NCBI GenBank assembly: GCA_023398955.1
Contig: JAEWRL010000026.1
Span: 30,517 to 94,516 of the forward strand
Origin: Pseudomonadota bacterium
GTDB lineage: Bacteria > Myxococcota_A > Polyangia > Polyangiales > Polyangiaceae
Direction of reading: 5' to 3'
DNA: 64,000 bases
How positions within the stretch are numbered: the stretch's first letter is position 1; each line of letters opens with the position of its first letter. Under the pieces are notes generated by a model, which saw only the letters and a program-made list of their open reading frames with translations, ran no database searches and had not been told where the DNA came from. A program made the translations under genes and the position numbers. This document shows positions 7,041-16,263 of this stretch, piece after piece.

Positions 7041-9431
7041 GTGAAGGGACGGCGGGAGGAAAGGGGAGCGGCAAGGGGAGCGTCACGGTGGTTTGGGGTG
7101 AGCGCGCTCGCGTGTCGTGCCGTTGTAATGGTCCTCGGCACCAGCGTGGGACTGGGCTGCGGTGATGGCGGAGGAGGCGGTTCGGCCGCCACGAGTGGCA
7201 GTTCCGGGGCTGCGGGCGCTCCTGGTAGCGCTGGGCTGAACAGCGACGGTGGGATGGTATCGCCTGGGGGGAATACGTTCCCGGGAGGGGGAGAAGCGGA
7301 AGTCCGGGCCGGGGCCGCGGGGGACGTCGCGAGCGGCGGACAGGACGTTACCCTCGCAGGGGCACCGAATGCCGGTGGCTCTGGAGGCGGAGGCGCAGGT
7401 GTGGATGACGGTGCAGGCAATGCCGGGGGAGGTGTCGCCGGGGCTCCCACGTTGCTTGGCGGAGCAACGGGAGCAGGTGGTGGCGCCGCAGGAGATCGCG
7501 GCCTAGGGGGAGCCACCAATCCGGGTGGTGGTGACGGAGGCGGGGGTGTCCACGGCGGAGCGAGCTCTGGAGGTGCTGCGGGCTCGATGGGAGGCGCTAA
7601 CGCGGGCGGCGCCGGGAACACTGCGGGCGGCTCCTCAGGGATCGGGGGAGCTGGTGGCGTCGAGGGAGGCTCTGCTGGGTCGGCCTGGGAAGTCTGTGGT
7701 CTGTCGGGCGTTGGCGGAGCCTTCGGCCACCCTGGAGGCGCCGCGGGGGATGGTCCCGCTTGCGTGGACGTCAACGAGCCCACGAGCTCGGCTGGTGCGG
7801 CGCCCGTGCTCCTCGGGCAGCCCTGCACCAGCTCTGGTGCGTTGGCGTGTAACGGCGCCGACCAGGTGCAGGCCCTGATATGCAGAAGCGGTGCGTGGAC
7901 TTTGCGAGCGACCTGTGCGGCCGACGACGAGCGATGCGATTCGACCTCCGGCGTGTGTGCGACAATCGTCTCGGAATGCGCGTCGCGTCAACCGAGCGAA
8001 GCCTTCTGCGAGGGCCAGGTCTGGAAGCAATGCGGTCCGGATAGGGTGACCGTTGATGAGGCGCGCTGTTGCGGCGGGTGCTCCACAGTTGGCTGTGCGC
8101 CGCCGGAATGCGGGGATGGGTACACCCAAGTCGGCGAGGACTGTGATGATGGCAACACTGTCGGCGGGGACGGCTGTGAGGCAGATTGTACGCGGTCTAG
8201 CATCGTTGCCCTCGCTGCCGGCGAGGCGCACACCTGCGGCCTCACGGCGAGCGGGACCGTGCGCTGCTGGGGTAGGAACGGTCTTGGTCAGCTCGGGTTG
8301 GGACATCGAGAGGACGCCACCCACCGGCATCCCTATGAGCTGGGTGCGGTGCAGCTCGGCGGAGGCGCGATCGCCCTGGCTGCGGGAGACGACCATACCT
8401 GTGCGCTGATGGCGAGCGGTACGGTCCAGTGCTGGGGAGGCAACGACGACGGTCAACTCGGGTTGGGGCACACGGAGCCCATCGGGGACGACGAACCCCC
8501 CAGCGCGGCTTTCTCGACCGTGGCCCTCGACTTGCCAGCTGCTGCCATCGCCGCCAAGGGCAGTGTGAGCTGCGCGTTGCTGGAGGACGAGAGCGTTCGT
8601 TGCTGGGGCAGGAACGAGTACGGGCAGTTGGGGCTCGGTCACACCGAGAGCGTCGGGGATGACGAATCACCGATCGCGGCCGTCGCGGCGGTGGCGCTCG
8701 GAGAAGGGGCGATCGCGATCGCGACCTCTGGGTTGCACGGTTGCGCCATCCTGGCGAGCCATCGCATCCGTTGCTGGGGCAACAACGAGCTGAGTCAGCT
8801 CGGGTTGGGCACCACGGAGAACGTTGGAGACGACGAGCTCCCTGTCGACGTACCTCCCATCGAGTACGTGGGTACCGCTCAGGCCTACGCTATCCAAGCC
8901 AGCCACTTCCGTACCTGTTCCCTCCGGGACGACGGATACGTGCGGTGTTTCGGCTACAACGGCGATGGTGGCATGGGTCACGGCTTCGTCTCCGATGATC
9001 GGACCTGGGACGCTTCCGTGTGGGGCGCACTCCACTTCGACTGGCCCGCAGTCGCCCTGGCCATGGGCGGCGCTCATACGTGCGTCCAGCTCCAGAATGT
9101 GGAAACTCGTTGCTGGGGGATCAACACATGGGGCCAGCTCGGACTCGGGACGACGACCACCGTGGGTGACGACGAGGAGTTCAGTCTCGTACCAGCCATC
9201 GACTTTGGAACGGACGCACTCGGTCACACCATTCACGCGACGGTGCTGGCCACGGGGAGCGCGCATACTTGTGCGTTCCTCAGCACGGGCGAGCTGCGGT
9301 GTTGGGGCGACAACACGAGCGGCCAGTTGGGACTTGGCTGCTCGACGCCAGCATCCGCCACCCCCCTTGGGGGCTCGGCCGCGACGCGGCCCGTCTTGCT
9401 GGACTCCGTCCAGGTGTTTCCCTCGCGCTAA
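7041..9431 (+). CDS. RCC1-repeat lipoprotein with Gly-rich tether (paralogue 2)
   Basis: About 796 residues from GTG 7041. The order matches the gene at 2311: hydrophobic signal ending 'TSVGLGCGDG' (lipoprotein-like), about 190 residues of Gly/Ala/Ser tether, a Cys-rich module ('PCTSSGALACNGADQ' onward), one DUF4215 unit ('GEDCDDGNTVGGDGC') and seven RCC1 repeats ('HTCGLTASGTVRCWGRNG' and so on). The fifth repeat is degenerate ('RCFGYNGDGGMGHG'). The longest open frame starts at 6753 inside the previous gene and is rejected because that region has no signal peptide and overlaps CBM2 coding sequence. GTG 7098 is another possible start. Function is probably ligand binding at the cell surface; the ligand is unknown. 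Confidence 0.8.
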   Translation: MKGRREERGAARGASRWFGVSALACRAVVMVLGTSVGLGCGDGGGGGSAATSGSSGAAGAPGSAGLNSDGGMVSPGGNTFPGGGEAEVRAGAAGDVASGGQDVTLAGAPNAGGSGGGGAGVDDGAGNAGGGVAGAPTLLGGATGAGGGAAGDRGLGGATNPGGGDGGGGVHGGASSGGAAGSMGGANAGGAGNTAGGSSGIGGAGGVEGGSAGSAWEVCGLSGVGGAFGHPGGAAGDGPACVDVNEPTSSAGAAPVLLGQPCTSSGALACNGADQVQALICRSGAWTLRATCAADDERCDSTSGVCATIVSECASRQPSEAFCEGQVWKQCGPDRVTVDEARCCGGCSTVGCAPPECGDGYTQVGEDCDDGNTVGGDGCEADCTRSSIVALAAGEAHTCGLTASGTVRCWGRNGLGQLGLGHREDATHRHPYELGAVQLGGGAIALAAGDDHTCALMASGTVQCWGGNDDGQLGLGHTEPIGDDEPPSAAFSTVALDLPAAAIAAKGSVSCALLEDESVRCWGRNEYGQLGLGHTESVGDDESPIAAVAAVALGEGAIAIATSGLHGCAILASHRIRCWGNNELSQLGLGTTENVGDDELPVDVPPIEYVGTAQAYAIQASHFRTCSLRDDGYVRCFGYNGDGGMGHGFVSDDRTWDASVWGALHFDWPAVALAMGGAHTCVQLQNVETRCWGINTWGQLGLGTTTTVGDDEEFSLVPAIDFGTDALGHTIHATVLATGSAHTCAFLSTGELRCWGDNTSGQLGLGCSTPASATPLGGSAATRPVLLDSVQVFPSR

Positions 9432-9566
9432 ATGGACGAGGGCCACGCGGATGATCTTCAGCGCGGCTCGCGAGGGGGACCGCTCGCCAAAACCCCTGAA
9501 AACCCTTGCGGATGCCGCTTGAGGGATCTCACATGGCGCTCGCCCATTTAGTGGTAAGAGTCGTCA

Positions 9567-10037
9567 ATGAGTTCCTCGCCTGAACCAAGGCCGCGCTTGC
9601 GATTCGTCAGCCTGTTCGTCCCGAATCTGGACGAGGCTGCACACCAGTACGAGGTTGCGCTTGGCGTCCGAGCCTCGGATGCGGCGCATTGCGTCCCCAT
9701 TGCGCACCCCTTCTCGCGCCGGACGCCAGTGGTATTCCTCTTGGGCGACGTCGCCCTTGTCCTCTATGAGTGCGACGGGCGCACCACCCATGCAGGCGAC
9801 GTGGGATTGGGGCTCGAGGAGTCGCCGCGGGCTTTCTCCGAGCGCGCCGCGCGCGCTGGGGGCCGCACCTTCTGGGGGCCCCGGCCCTTGCCGGGCGATG
9901 GCCCCGAGATGTGCATCACCCTACTGCCCACGCACCATTTCTTCGAGGTCGTGGCGCCTCAGACATCCCAAGAGGAGGTCGTTGCAGCGCGCAGCGAGAA
10001 CTCGGAGGGAGACCGCGAAGTGCACCAGGGCGGGTGA
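9567..10037 (+). CDS. VOC (glyoxalase/bleomycin-resistance fold) family protein
   Basis: 156 residues. It begins 'LRFVSLFVPNLDEAAHQYE', the typical first beta-alpha unit of the vicinal oxygen chelate fold, and later has 'PVVFLLGDVALVLYE' and 'HHFFEVVAP', the edge strand that usually carries a metal ligand. The size fits one VOC protein of two beta-alpha-beta-beta-beta modules. VOC proteins bind a divalent metal and act as lyases, dioxygenases or antibiotic-binding proteins; nothing here selects one. No strong ribosome binding site is seen before ATG 9567. It stands alone on the plus strand. Confidence 0.7.
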   Translation: MSSSPEPRPRLRFVSLFVPNLDEAAHQYEVALGVRASDAAHCVPIAHPFSRRTPVVFLLGDVALVLYECDGRTTHAGDVGLGLEESPRAFSERAARAGGRTFWGPRPLPGDGPEMCITLLPTHHFFEVVAPQTSQEEVVAARSENSEGDREVHQGG

Positions 10038-10087
10038 GCTCGCCCCTGCCCGCCGCACGAGGCGCGCTTCTTGCTCGCAGTCCGTGG

Positions 10088-10264
10088 ATGGCAACAAAAC
10101 GCGCCCGACTGACTGTTACACCCGAGCAGATCCTGGCTGGCAAGCTTTGCGATTGCGAGAGCTGTGTCCGCGACGGCCCGCATGAACCGGATTGTCCCGT
10201 TCACGACGAGCCCCCAGGCGAGTGCCAGTGCAGTCGCACCGAACAGTCGGAGGGTGCCAGTTGA
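10088..10264 (+). CDS. Small Cys-rich protein, possibly metal binding
   Basis: 58 residues, hypothetical. The stretch 'LCDCESCVRDGPHEPDC', followed by 'CQC', has six Cys and two His in about 35 residues, like small zinc- or iron-sulfur-binding peptides. The composition is acidic and balanced, unlike the Arg/Pro-rich shadow frames around it. The frame is open far upstream (to 9770), but the upstream part overlaps the VOC gene and looks like shadow. There is no clear ribosome binding site, so confidence is limited. Confidence 0.4.
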   Translation: MATKRARLTVTPEQILAGKLCDCESCVRDGPHEPDCPVHDEPPGECQCSRTEQSEGAS

Positions 10265-10503
10265 GGAACGGCGAGCCCGTTTCAGCAGGAACGAGGCACC
10301 AATGCTCGAAACGGGGTGCTCCAAACGCACCGTCAGGGTAGCGGCATCGGAGAAGTGCAGGCGTCCGCCCATGAACACAGACTCTGGATAGATGCGGTCG
10401 TCGTGAAGCGGAGTGACAGCCAGATCCGCGGCAGATTGCCACGGCGGATCAAGCCCTGCGGGTCACGCGCGCTTTGATGCCCAGGCCCGTGCCACTCTCG
10501 CCG

Positions 10504-10830
10504 TCAGTCTCGGTCGTCCTCGTCCGGATCGTTGGGTTCCAGCGGGATGTGCCGGCTATCGTTGACGAGCTCCTTGAGTTCTTTGCCCACTTTGAAGAAC
10601 GGCAGCCGCTTTGCAGGCACGGGGACAGGCTGGCCCGTGCGCGGGTTCCTGCCGTCGTATGGCTTGTAGGGCCGAACGGTGAAACTACCGAAACCCCGAA
10701 TCTCGATGCCTTCCCCTCGCTGCAGCGCTTCGGTCATCGTCTCGAAGACGCAATTGACTACCAACTCCGCGCGAGCCTTCGTCAGTTCCCCCCGAGCTGC
10801 AATGGCTTCGATGAGCTCGCTCTTCGTCAT
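10504..10830 (-). CDS. HU/IHF family DNA-binding protein (IHF-beta-like)
   Basis: 108 residues. The N-terminus 'MTKSELIEAIAARGELTKA' and the signature 'GFGSFTVRPYKPYDGRNPRTG' are diagnostic of the HU/IHF family; the MTKSELIE start and the RGFGSF context are closest to IHF beta. It binds and bends DNA as a dimer. The tail after about residue 92 is an acidic extension ('EPNDPDEDDRD') absent from E. coli HU. GGAGG lies about 10 nt before the ATG. It is the last gene of a minus-strand run and starts 52 nt after the stop of the glycosyltransferase at 10883. Confidence 0.93.
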   Translation of the reverse strand: MTKSELIEAIAARGELTKARAELVVNCVFETMTEALQRGEGIEIRGFGSFTVRPYKPYDGRNPRTGQPVPVPAKRLPFFKVGKELKELVNDSRHIPLEPNDPDEDDRD

Positions 10831-10882
10831 CCTTCGCCGACCTCCACAACAGCTGGAAGAGTCCGTCGCAAGCCCTGAATTG

Positions 10883-12895
10883 TCAACGCCTTTTTGGGTG
10901 CCTGGGCCCAGCGGGGAGGGTCCGGAAGCTGTCCAGTAGCCACCCGTGCTCGTACACTGTGAGCGTCATCCTGTGCCGACCACGTTCCAACCATAGCGGC
11001 GGGCCCAATAGTGACGCACAGGACTCTGTGGGTAAGGAGGTTTCCCACCGGGTGCCAGCCACCTCGACAGAGGGTGACAGGACGAGCGGCGCGTCGGTGA
11101 GCGCGGCCCACGCCGTCTCGACTCTGTATCGACCGGACCTGCTGACGAACAGCTCCACGACTGCCGACATGGGCTGATCACCGGTCGGGTGCAAGGCGAG
11201 CCCCCGACCGCCTTGGACGCAGGCTTCCGCGGAATGGGCGGGCCTGGCCCAACCGCCGCGGGCCTCCAGAAGGGGCCACTCCATCGCCGCCTCGAAGGGC
11301 GCCTCGGAAGCGGGCGAGTACACGGACAACGTATGTGTCCCGCGCGTGGGATCGAAGAAGTACGTGTAGCCGTGGGTCTGGTCCAGCTCCTGAAGCAACA
11401 CCCTGTCGTGGGCTCCGCCGGAGTATCTTGCCACCGTGATGGCACCGGCGTTTTCGGTTGGATTGTGTCCCAGGTTGAAAGCGTGATCGGTGTTGACGAA
11501 CACGACGCCCGACTCGATGCCCTGGGCCGCCAGGGCACTGGCATAGAACATGGGTGCGCCGCCTTCGCGCTCGGCCAATGCCCGGTGTTCGAAGGACGTG
11601 TGCAGAGCAAATCCGAGTAGGCTGCCCGCGAATGCGACACTGGTCCACCAACGTTGCAATACGAGTCCACCCAGGAGTGCGTGTTCGAGTGGCAGGAGGT
11701 CGGCGAAGAGGCGTGCACCGCCCCCCGGGTAGTTCCCATCGAAGTAGAACGGCACGTAGCCTGCGATGAGGCAAACGATGGCGACGATCACCAGCTTTCC
11801 CGCGTGCGTGTGCCGAACGCGCCAGGCAGCCCATGGCACCAACAGCGCGACGAGCTCGATGTTTGCCACGTCCATCAGATGCAGGCGAAGGCGCCGCCCG
11901 GTGGACGCCAGCCCTTCCAGGACGCCGTGTCCTTCCGGGAGAAACTGGCGGACGAAATCACCGTGTTCATGGAGGCAGCCGATGCCCGCTCCAAACCCAT
12001 AGCGGAAGCAGCCCACTGGGCCGTCGGCGAGCAGGTAGTAGCGAAGGTGACTCGAGCCCCAGGGGCTCCCCGTCGCCGCTTGCTGGTGCCAAGCGAGCAG
12101 AGCCAGCCCGGGCAGCAGGGCGAGACCCGTCAAGCCGACGCTCGCCCACGTGCGCCAATTCCAGAGAGCCATCGCGAGCACGACTAGCCCCACCACGCCG
12201 CTCACCGGGCGTGTCGCGACCAGCATGCCCACCGTAAACCCCACGACGGCCGGTGCCGAGCGCCGGGAGCTGGTGCCAAACAGGACGCTCGTTGCTAGCA
12301 GCAGGGCGGCCCAACCATGCGACATCGTATCGGACGTGTGGTAGCGAAGCGTGGCGCAGAGCACACTGAATGCCGCCGCAACACATGCAGCATCGCGGCG
12401 CTGCCACAACCTGAGCCCCAGCCGGAAGGTCACCAAGGCGAGCATCGCTGCGATCAGGGGGCCCACGAGCAGCGGGAACCCGAGCAAGACACCGAGGGAC
12501 AGCGCAAGGGGGTAACCCGGTGGGAAGACGACGGCGAGCTGCTCGGAACCCGGTGCGGTCAAGAGGAAGCGGCCCCGGAAGGAGGCGGTGGGACCAATCA
12601 CGGAGAAACTCGGCTTGCCCTGTGCAAGGGCGTGGGCCTCGAGCCAGTACGCCGTGGCATCGATGATGCGGGGGCCGCCTCGGAGATAGTACGTCACATA
12701 GGCGAGTGAGAGCAGAGCGGCGAGGCAGGCAAGGACCGGCACCGTCGCACGCGAGCGCACGAGACGTTCCCAGGGCAGCGGCCGCATCGCGAGGAAGACC
12801 ACCACGCCGGCCCCGGCCAATGCCAGCCACGCGACGGGATCCGGGGGTACACCGAACCCCCGGAGAGGGCCGCTCAGTTCGGTTGCGCCGCCCAT
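10883..12895 (-). CDS. GT-C-like integral membrane glycosyltransferase (second of pair)
   Basis: 670 residues with about ten or more hydrophobic segments in the first 400, then a soluble C-terminal domain. The first extracytoplasmic loop has 'GGPRIIDATAYWLEAHALA' (Asp about 79), the position where GT39/PMT-type GT-C enzymes keep a catalytic acidic residue; 'PPGYPLALSLGVLLG' follows. Such enzymes use polyprenyl-phosphate-linked sugars on the outer face of the membrane. The C-terminal 150 residues look like a beta-rich accessory domain. It overlaps the upstream gene (12874-15114) by 22 nt on the same strand, so the two are probably co-translated. The sugar and acceptor are unknown. Confidence 0.7.
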   Translation of the reverse strand: MGGATELSGPLRGFGVPPDPVAWLALAGAGVVVFLAMRPLPWERLVRSRATVPVLACLAALLSLAYVTYYLRGGPRIIDATAYWLEAHALAQGKPSFSVIGPTASFRGRFLLTAPGSEQLAVVFPPGYPLALSLGVLLGFPLLVGPLIAAMLALVTFRLGLRLWQRRDAACVAAAFSVLCATLRYHTSDTMSHGWAALLLATSVLFGTSSRRSAPAVVGFTVGMLVATRPVSGVVGLVVLAMALWNWRTWASVGLTGLALLPGLALLAWHQQAATGSPWGSSHLRYYLLADGPVGCFRYGFGAGIGCLHEHGDFVRQFLPEGHGVLEGLASTGRRLRLHLMDVANIELVALLVPWAAWRVRHTHAGKLVIVAIVCLIAGYVPFYFDGNYPGGGARLFADLLPLEHALLGGLVLQRWWTSVAFAGSLLGFALHTSFEHRALAEREGGAPMFYASALAAQGIESGVVFVNTDHAFNLGHNPTENAGAITVARYSGGAHDRVLLQELDQTHGYTYFFDPTRGTHTLSVYSPASEAPFEAAMEWPLLEARGGWARPAHSAEACVQGGRGLALHPTGDQPMSAVVELFVSRSGRYRVETAWAALTDAPLVLSPSVEVAGTRWETSLPTESCASLLGPPLWLERGRHRMTLTVYEHGWLLDSFRTLPAGPRHPKRR

Positions 12896-15114
12896 AGATG
12901 GTAGACGACCGCCTCGCCGCTGCTCGCCGTCAGGCGTAGGTCCATCGTCCTCTCGACGAGCGCGGCGGATAGCTCGAGGGTAACGTGTTGCCAGGCGTCC
13001 TTCGGGGTGACGCGGACATCATGGACACCACCCTGCGCGTCGAGGAAGCGGAGAGTCGCGGGCTGTGAAGGGGCGACGCGCAACAGGAGGCGGAGAGGTG
13101 TCCTCGGAGTCAGCTCACCCAATGTGAAGGAGAGGGAGAAAGAGCCGTCGACCATGCGGCCTGCATCCCAGAGGTCATCGCGTGGACGCTCGGGGTGCGT
13201 CAACAGCTTATGCCCGACATGACCCTTTCCTCGCTGCGAGAGGTGGAGACCGTGGTCCTTCTCCGAGATGACGTCCCCGAGGTCGAGAGTGTCACGCACG
13301 CCCCAACCCTCTTGGAGGCCGAAGGGAAGATGGCTATCGTTGAGGCTCGCCCAATCTGCCTGATAGATGACCTTCGTCGGAGCGCCACAAATTGTGTTTC
13401 CGCGCGCATGAATGCGCGTCAGCGTGCGATCCGCGAACCACAAGGGCAGTTCGCTCCACCAGGACGGATAGATGGCCATGATGTCGGGCCTCAACTCGGG
13501 CTCCATGCGTTCGATGAGCTCGATGCCCGCGGCGACCGACCAGCGGGCGGCCTCGGCAAAGGGCAGCTGCCGATAGCCTCCGAGTCCGATCAAGTCGAGC
13601 GCTGGCAGCCCCGAGACATAGGGAATGGCGCCAGCGTCACCGACGAGGACTCGGCGTGGTGTTGGCGCGAGCTGCTGCCCGATGAGCAAGCCTGCACGCA
13701 CGTGCTGGTCGAAGATGTTGCGGGAAGCGCGCCCGAAGAACCACACCTGCCCCCAGAAGCGCGGGGTTTGACTAACGAGGTACAATCCCGCGAGGATGAC
13801 ACCGCAAGCCGCTGGGATGGGCCGCACCCACCACTTGCGGTCCATGCGAAGGCTTTCGGTCAACAGAAGCCCCAGTCCCAGGCCGGCTGCCAACATGAAC
13901 CAGGCGACGGCGGGCATGGTGTAGCGCTCGTTCTGCCACCGAACCTGGCCGTTGGTGGCGGTGATCAAGACCCAAAGCGCGGCGCTGGTCCACAGCATGG
14001 CTGCCGGTCCGCGGGTGCGACGGTCGAACCAAGGGATGAGCGCCATAACCCACACGAGCCAACCTAGGGCCTTGTATTTCCCGAAATGGTAGTGGGTCAC
14101 CCTCAGCACTTGGTACTTCAGGTAAAACTTCCAATCCTCCCAGACATCGGTCATGGTGAGCTTTGGGTCATTGAGCTCGAGCTTCACCAGTGCGCCGGCA
14201 GCGCTGCTGTTTCCTGTGAGGTAGTGGTTCGCGAGGGCGTGTCCTACGACGAGTGCGGCGCCAGGTACGACCATCAGCGCGAAAAGCGCTCCCAAGCTGA
14301 GCGTCGGGAGCCTCGGCCAGGCGCGCCAGGCGGTGCTGAGGGCGAAGATGGCTACGATGACCGCTCCCTCTGGGCGTGCCCCGACGAGCAGCAGTCCCCA
14401 GAGGCCCAATGCTGCTCCGCGCAGGTAGACCTCGGAACGCGGGGGAGCCGTGGCCCGGAGGAGCAACCGCTGCAGGCCATGCCAGGACCCGAAGGCGCCC
14501 CCCCATAGCGCCAGGAACAGAGCTACTTCCATGCCGCTGAAGAGGGTCCAGTCGAGGCCTCCAACCGATAGGAATGCGACCGGCGCCAGGTAGCTGGCGA
14601 TGCGCGGCAGGTTCTCGAAGAGCCTGCGGGCGGCGAGTAGGATGGCAAAGACGCTGACGCAAGCCACGACCGCAGCCCAGGCCATCAGATTGAGCTCGCG
14701 AAACCCCAGAACGTAGCCTACCGCAAGGACGAAGGGATACAGCAGGCTCGTGCCACCGCTGGAGTAGCCATTGCCTGCAATCCACTGGAACGGGTAACCC
14801 TGGGCGGTGGACCTGGCGAAATCGAAATGGATGAAGACATCGTCGAGGGGAGCGGACCAGGGCCCTTGAATGCTGCCCGCGATGAGCTGCTCGTAGGCAT
14901 CGGGATAGTGCCAGGCCAGGGCATAGAGCGTCTGCAGCCGCAACGCGCCGTAGAACTGTAGGGCGACCCAAAGTGTGCAGACGCCGCTAAAGACAGCGTA
15001 AGCGATGGGCTCCAGCCGAACAAGACGCCGCGCGGGCCCGTCACTGGCAGTCCTCTGCTGTGCGGGTTTGCCCGTCAGAGCGGGGCCCGGCCATCCGAGA
15101 AGGCGATTATTCAT
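12874..15114 (-). CDS. GT-C-like integral membrane glycosyltransferase (first of pair)
   Basis: 746 residues. It has about ten to twelve membrane segments between roughly residues 35 and 470, then a periplasmic C-terminal part. The loop 'APLDDVFIHFDFARSTAQG' (Asp91-Asp92), followed by 'GNGYSSGGTSLLYPFVLA', has the acidic pair expected in the first loop of GT-C enzymes. The last 150 residues are beta-rich with a jelly-roll-like look. It lies 15 nt downstream of the exonuclease gene and overlaps the second glycosyltransferase by 22 nt. The role is probably lipid-linked sugar transfer to an envelope glycan or protein. The family assignment rests on topology and the acidic motif only. Confidence 0.7.
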   Translation of the reverse strand: MNNRLLGWPGPALTGKPAQQRTASDGPARRLVRLEPIAYAVFSGVCTLWVALQFYGALRLQTLYALAWHYPDAYEQLIAGSIQGPWSAPLDDVFIHFDFARSTAQGYPFQWIAGNGYSSGGTSLLYPFVLAVGYVLGFRELNLMAWAAVVACVSVFAILLAARRLFENLPRIASYLAPVAFLSVGGLDWTLFSGMEVALFLALWGGAFGSWHGLQRLLLRATAPPRSEVYLRGAALGLWGLLLVGARPEGAVIVAIFALSTAWRAWPRLPTLSLGALFALMVVPGAALVVGHALANHYLTGNSSAAGALVKLELNDPKLTMTDVWEDWKFYLKYQVLRVTHYHFGKYKALGWLVWVMALIPWFDRRTRGPAAMLWTSAALWVLITATNGQVRWQNERYTMPAVAWFMLAAGLGLGLLLTESLRMDRKWWVRPIPAACGVILAGLYLVSQTPRFWGQVWFFGRASRNIFDQHVRAGLLIGQQLAPTPRRVLVGDAGAIPYVSGLPALDLIGLGGYRQLPFAEAARWSVAAGIELIERMEPELRPDIMAIYPSWWSELPLWFADRTLTRIHARGNTICGAPTKVIYQADWASLNDSHLPFGLQEGWGVRDTLDLGDVISEKDHGLHLSQRGKGHVGHKLLTHPERPRDDLWDAGRMVDGSFSLSFTLGELTPRTPLRLLLRVAPSQPATLRFLDAQGGVHDVRVTPKDAWQHVTLELSAALVERTMDLRLTASSGEAVVYHLWAAQPN

Positions 15115-15129
15115 GCCGGAGCTCGCCCA

Positions 15130-16074
15130 TTACCGCGTTTTCACCGGGGGTGACAGGGGGACCGCGGCCCTCTGGTCGTCTTCAGCGGCATGGAGTAGCT
15201 TCTCGGCGACCCGATTGGCGCGCTCGAGCAAGGTGGGGTCCTCGAGAACCATTGCCAGGGAGGTCAGCTCTCTCTCGTCGGGGCCGCGCCACAGGATCGC
15301 TTCCGGACGCGCGTCCAGGGGGACGTCCCTGCGCAAGGTCGCCAAACGGCGATAGAGGTGGACCGCGTCTTGATGGGCGCTGAGCTGTTCGCCGAGCGTA
15401 GCCCTCCCTCGTGGCGCGACGAGCCAATCAGCGGGATCTGGCGGAATGTGCTCCAGGGTCCGGTACTTTGCCAGCACTGTCGCTGCGGCTTTGGCGCCCC
15501 AGCGCGGTATCCCCGGGATGCCATCGGCGCTATCCCCCACCAGGGCGAGGTAGTCGGGAATGCTGTGGGGCATCACGCCGAACTTGCGGCACACCGCGTC
15601 TTCGTCGAAGAGCGCGTCGCGTTGGCGATCCCAGCAGACCACACGGGTTCCCGATACGCACTGGAGCAGGTCCTTGTCTGGTGTGCACAGCCGGATCTGT
15701 TCGACTGAAGGTAAGGGCTCCAGCTGGAAGGCTGCCGTGGCGAGGGCATCGTCCGCTTCGAACTCGATCATCGGCCAATAGCAGATGCCCAGCGCTGCCG
15801 AGAGCCTTTCGGCAAGCTCGAACTGCCCCAGGAGGGACGGATGGATCCCTTCACCGTCCTTGTAGCCGGGGAAGAGGTCGTTCCGAAATGACTCGATCAC
15901 GTGATCGAAGGCGAGCGCCACGTGCGTCGCCAGCCGTTCCTCCATGAAGCGAAGCAGGCTGCGACCCAGGGTACGACAGGCGCCGACTTCCTGGCCCGCC
16001 GCGTTGATGCGCGACGGCGCGCCGTAGTAGGCCCGAAAGAGCTCATAGGTCCCGTCCACCAGGTAAACGATCAC
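15130..16074 (-). CDS. FEN-type 5'-3' exonuclease
   Basis: About 314 residues, resembling the N-terminal exonuclease domain of DNA polymerase I as a free-standing protein. Metal-binding acidic motifs are present in order: 'YLVDGTYELFRAYYG', 'EFEADDALATAA', 'TPDKDLLQCV' and 'LVGDSADGIPGIPRWGAKAA' (the last leading into the helix-hairpin-helix). Such proteins remove RNA primers and flaps. The longest frame starts at TTG 16110; I prefer GTG 16074, which starts right before the first beta strand, but neither has a strong ribosome binding site. It heads a run with two glycosyltransferases and the HU-like gene, and is divergent from tcdA. Confidence 0.85.
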   Translation of the reverse strand: MIVYLVDGTYELFRAYYGAPSRINAAGQEVGACRTLGRSLLRFMEERLATHVALAFDHVIESFRNDLFPGYKDGEGIHPSLLGQFELAERLSAALGICYWPMIEFEADDALATAAFQLEPLPSVEQIRLCTPDKDLLQCVSGTRVVCWDRQRDALFDEDAVCRKFGVMPHSIPDYLALVGDSADGIPGIPRWGAKAAATVLAKYRTLEHIPPDPADWLVAPRGRATLGEQLSAHQDAVHLYRRLATLRRDVPLDARPEAILWRGPDERELTSLAMVLEDPTLLERANRVAEKLLHAAEDDQRAAVPLSPPVKTR

Positions 16075-16263
16075 GTCCCGTACCGTTGCGCCAACTCGTC
16101 GAGTAGCCAAGCGGGACCGCGGCTTGGCCTCGCGGTTCTCGTCACCGGCCTGGTGGCACGATGGATCGGGCTCCGTACCAGCGGGGGCGGCGGACGCCCC
16201 TCAGGGGGAACCGCATGGGGTGGCTGCTTGAATATTGCCTGCCACGTGGGAAACCCCGGGCCG

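Noticed and set aside
6998..7828. Minus-strand 276-codon Pro-rich frame
   Set aside because: It is the antisense of the Gly-rich tether of the RCC1 lipoprotein; Gly codons read as Pro on the other strand.
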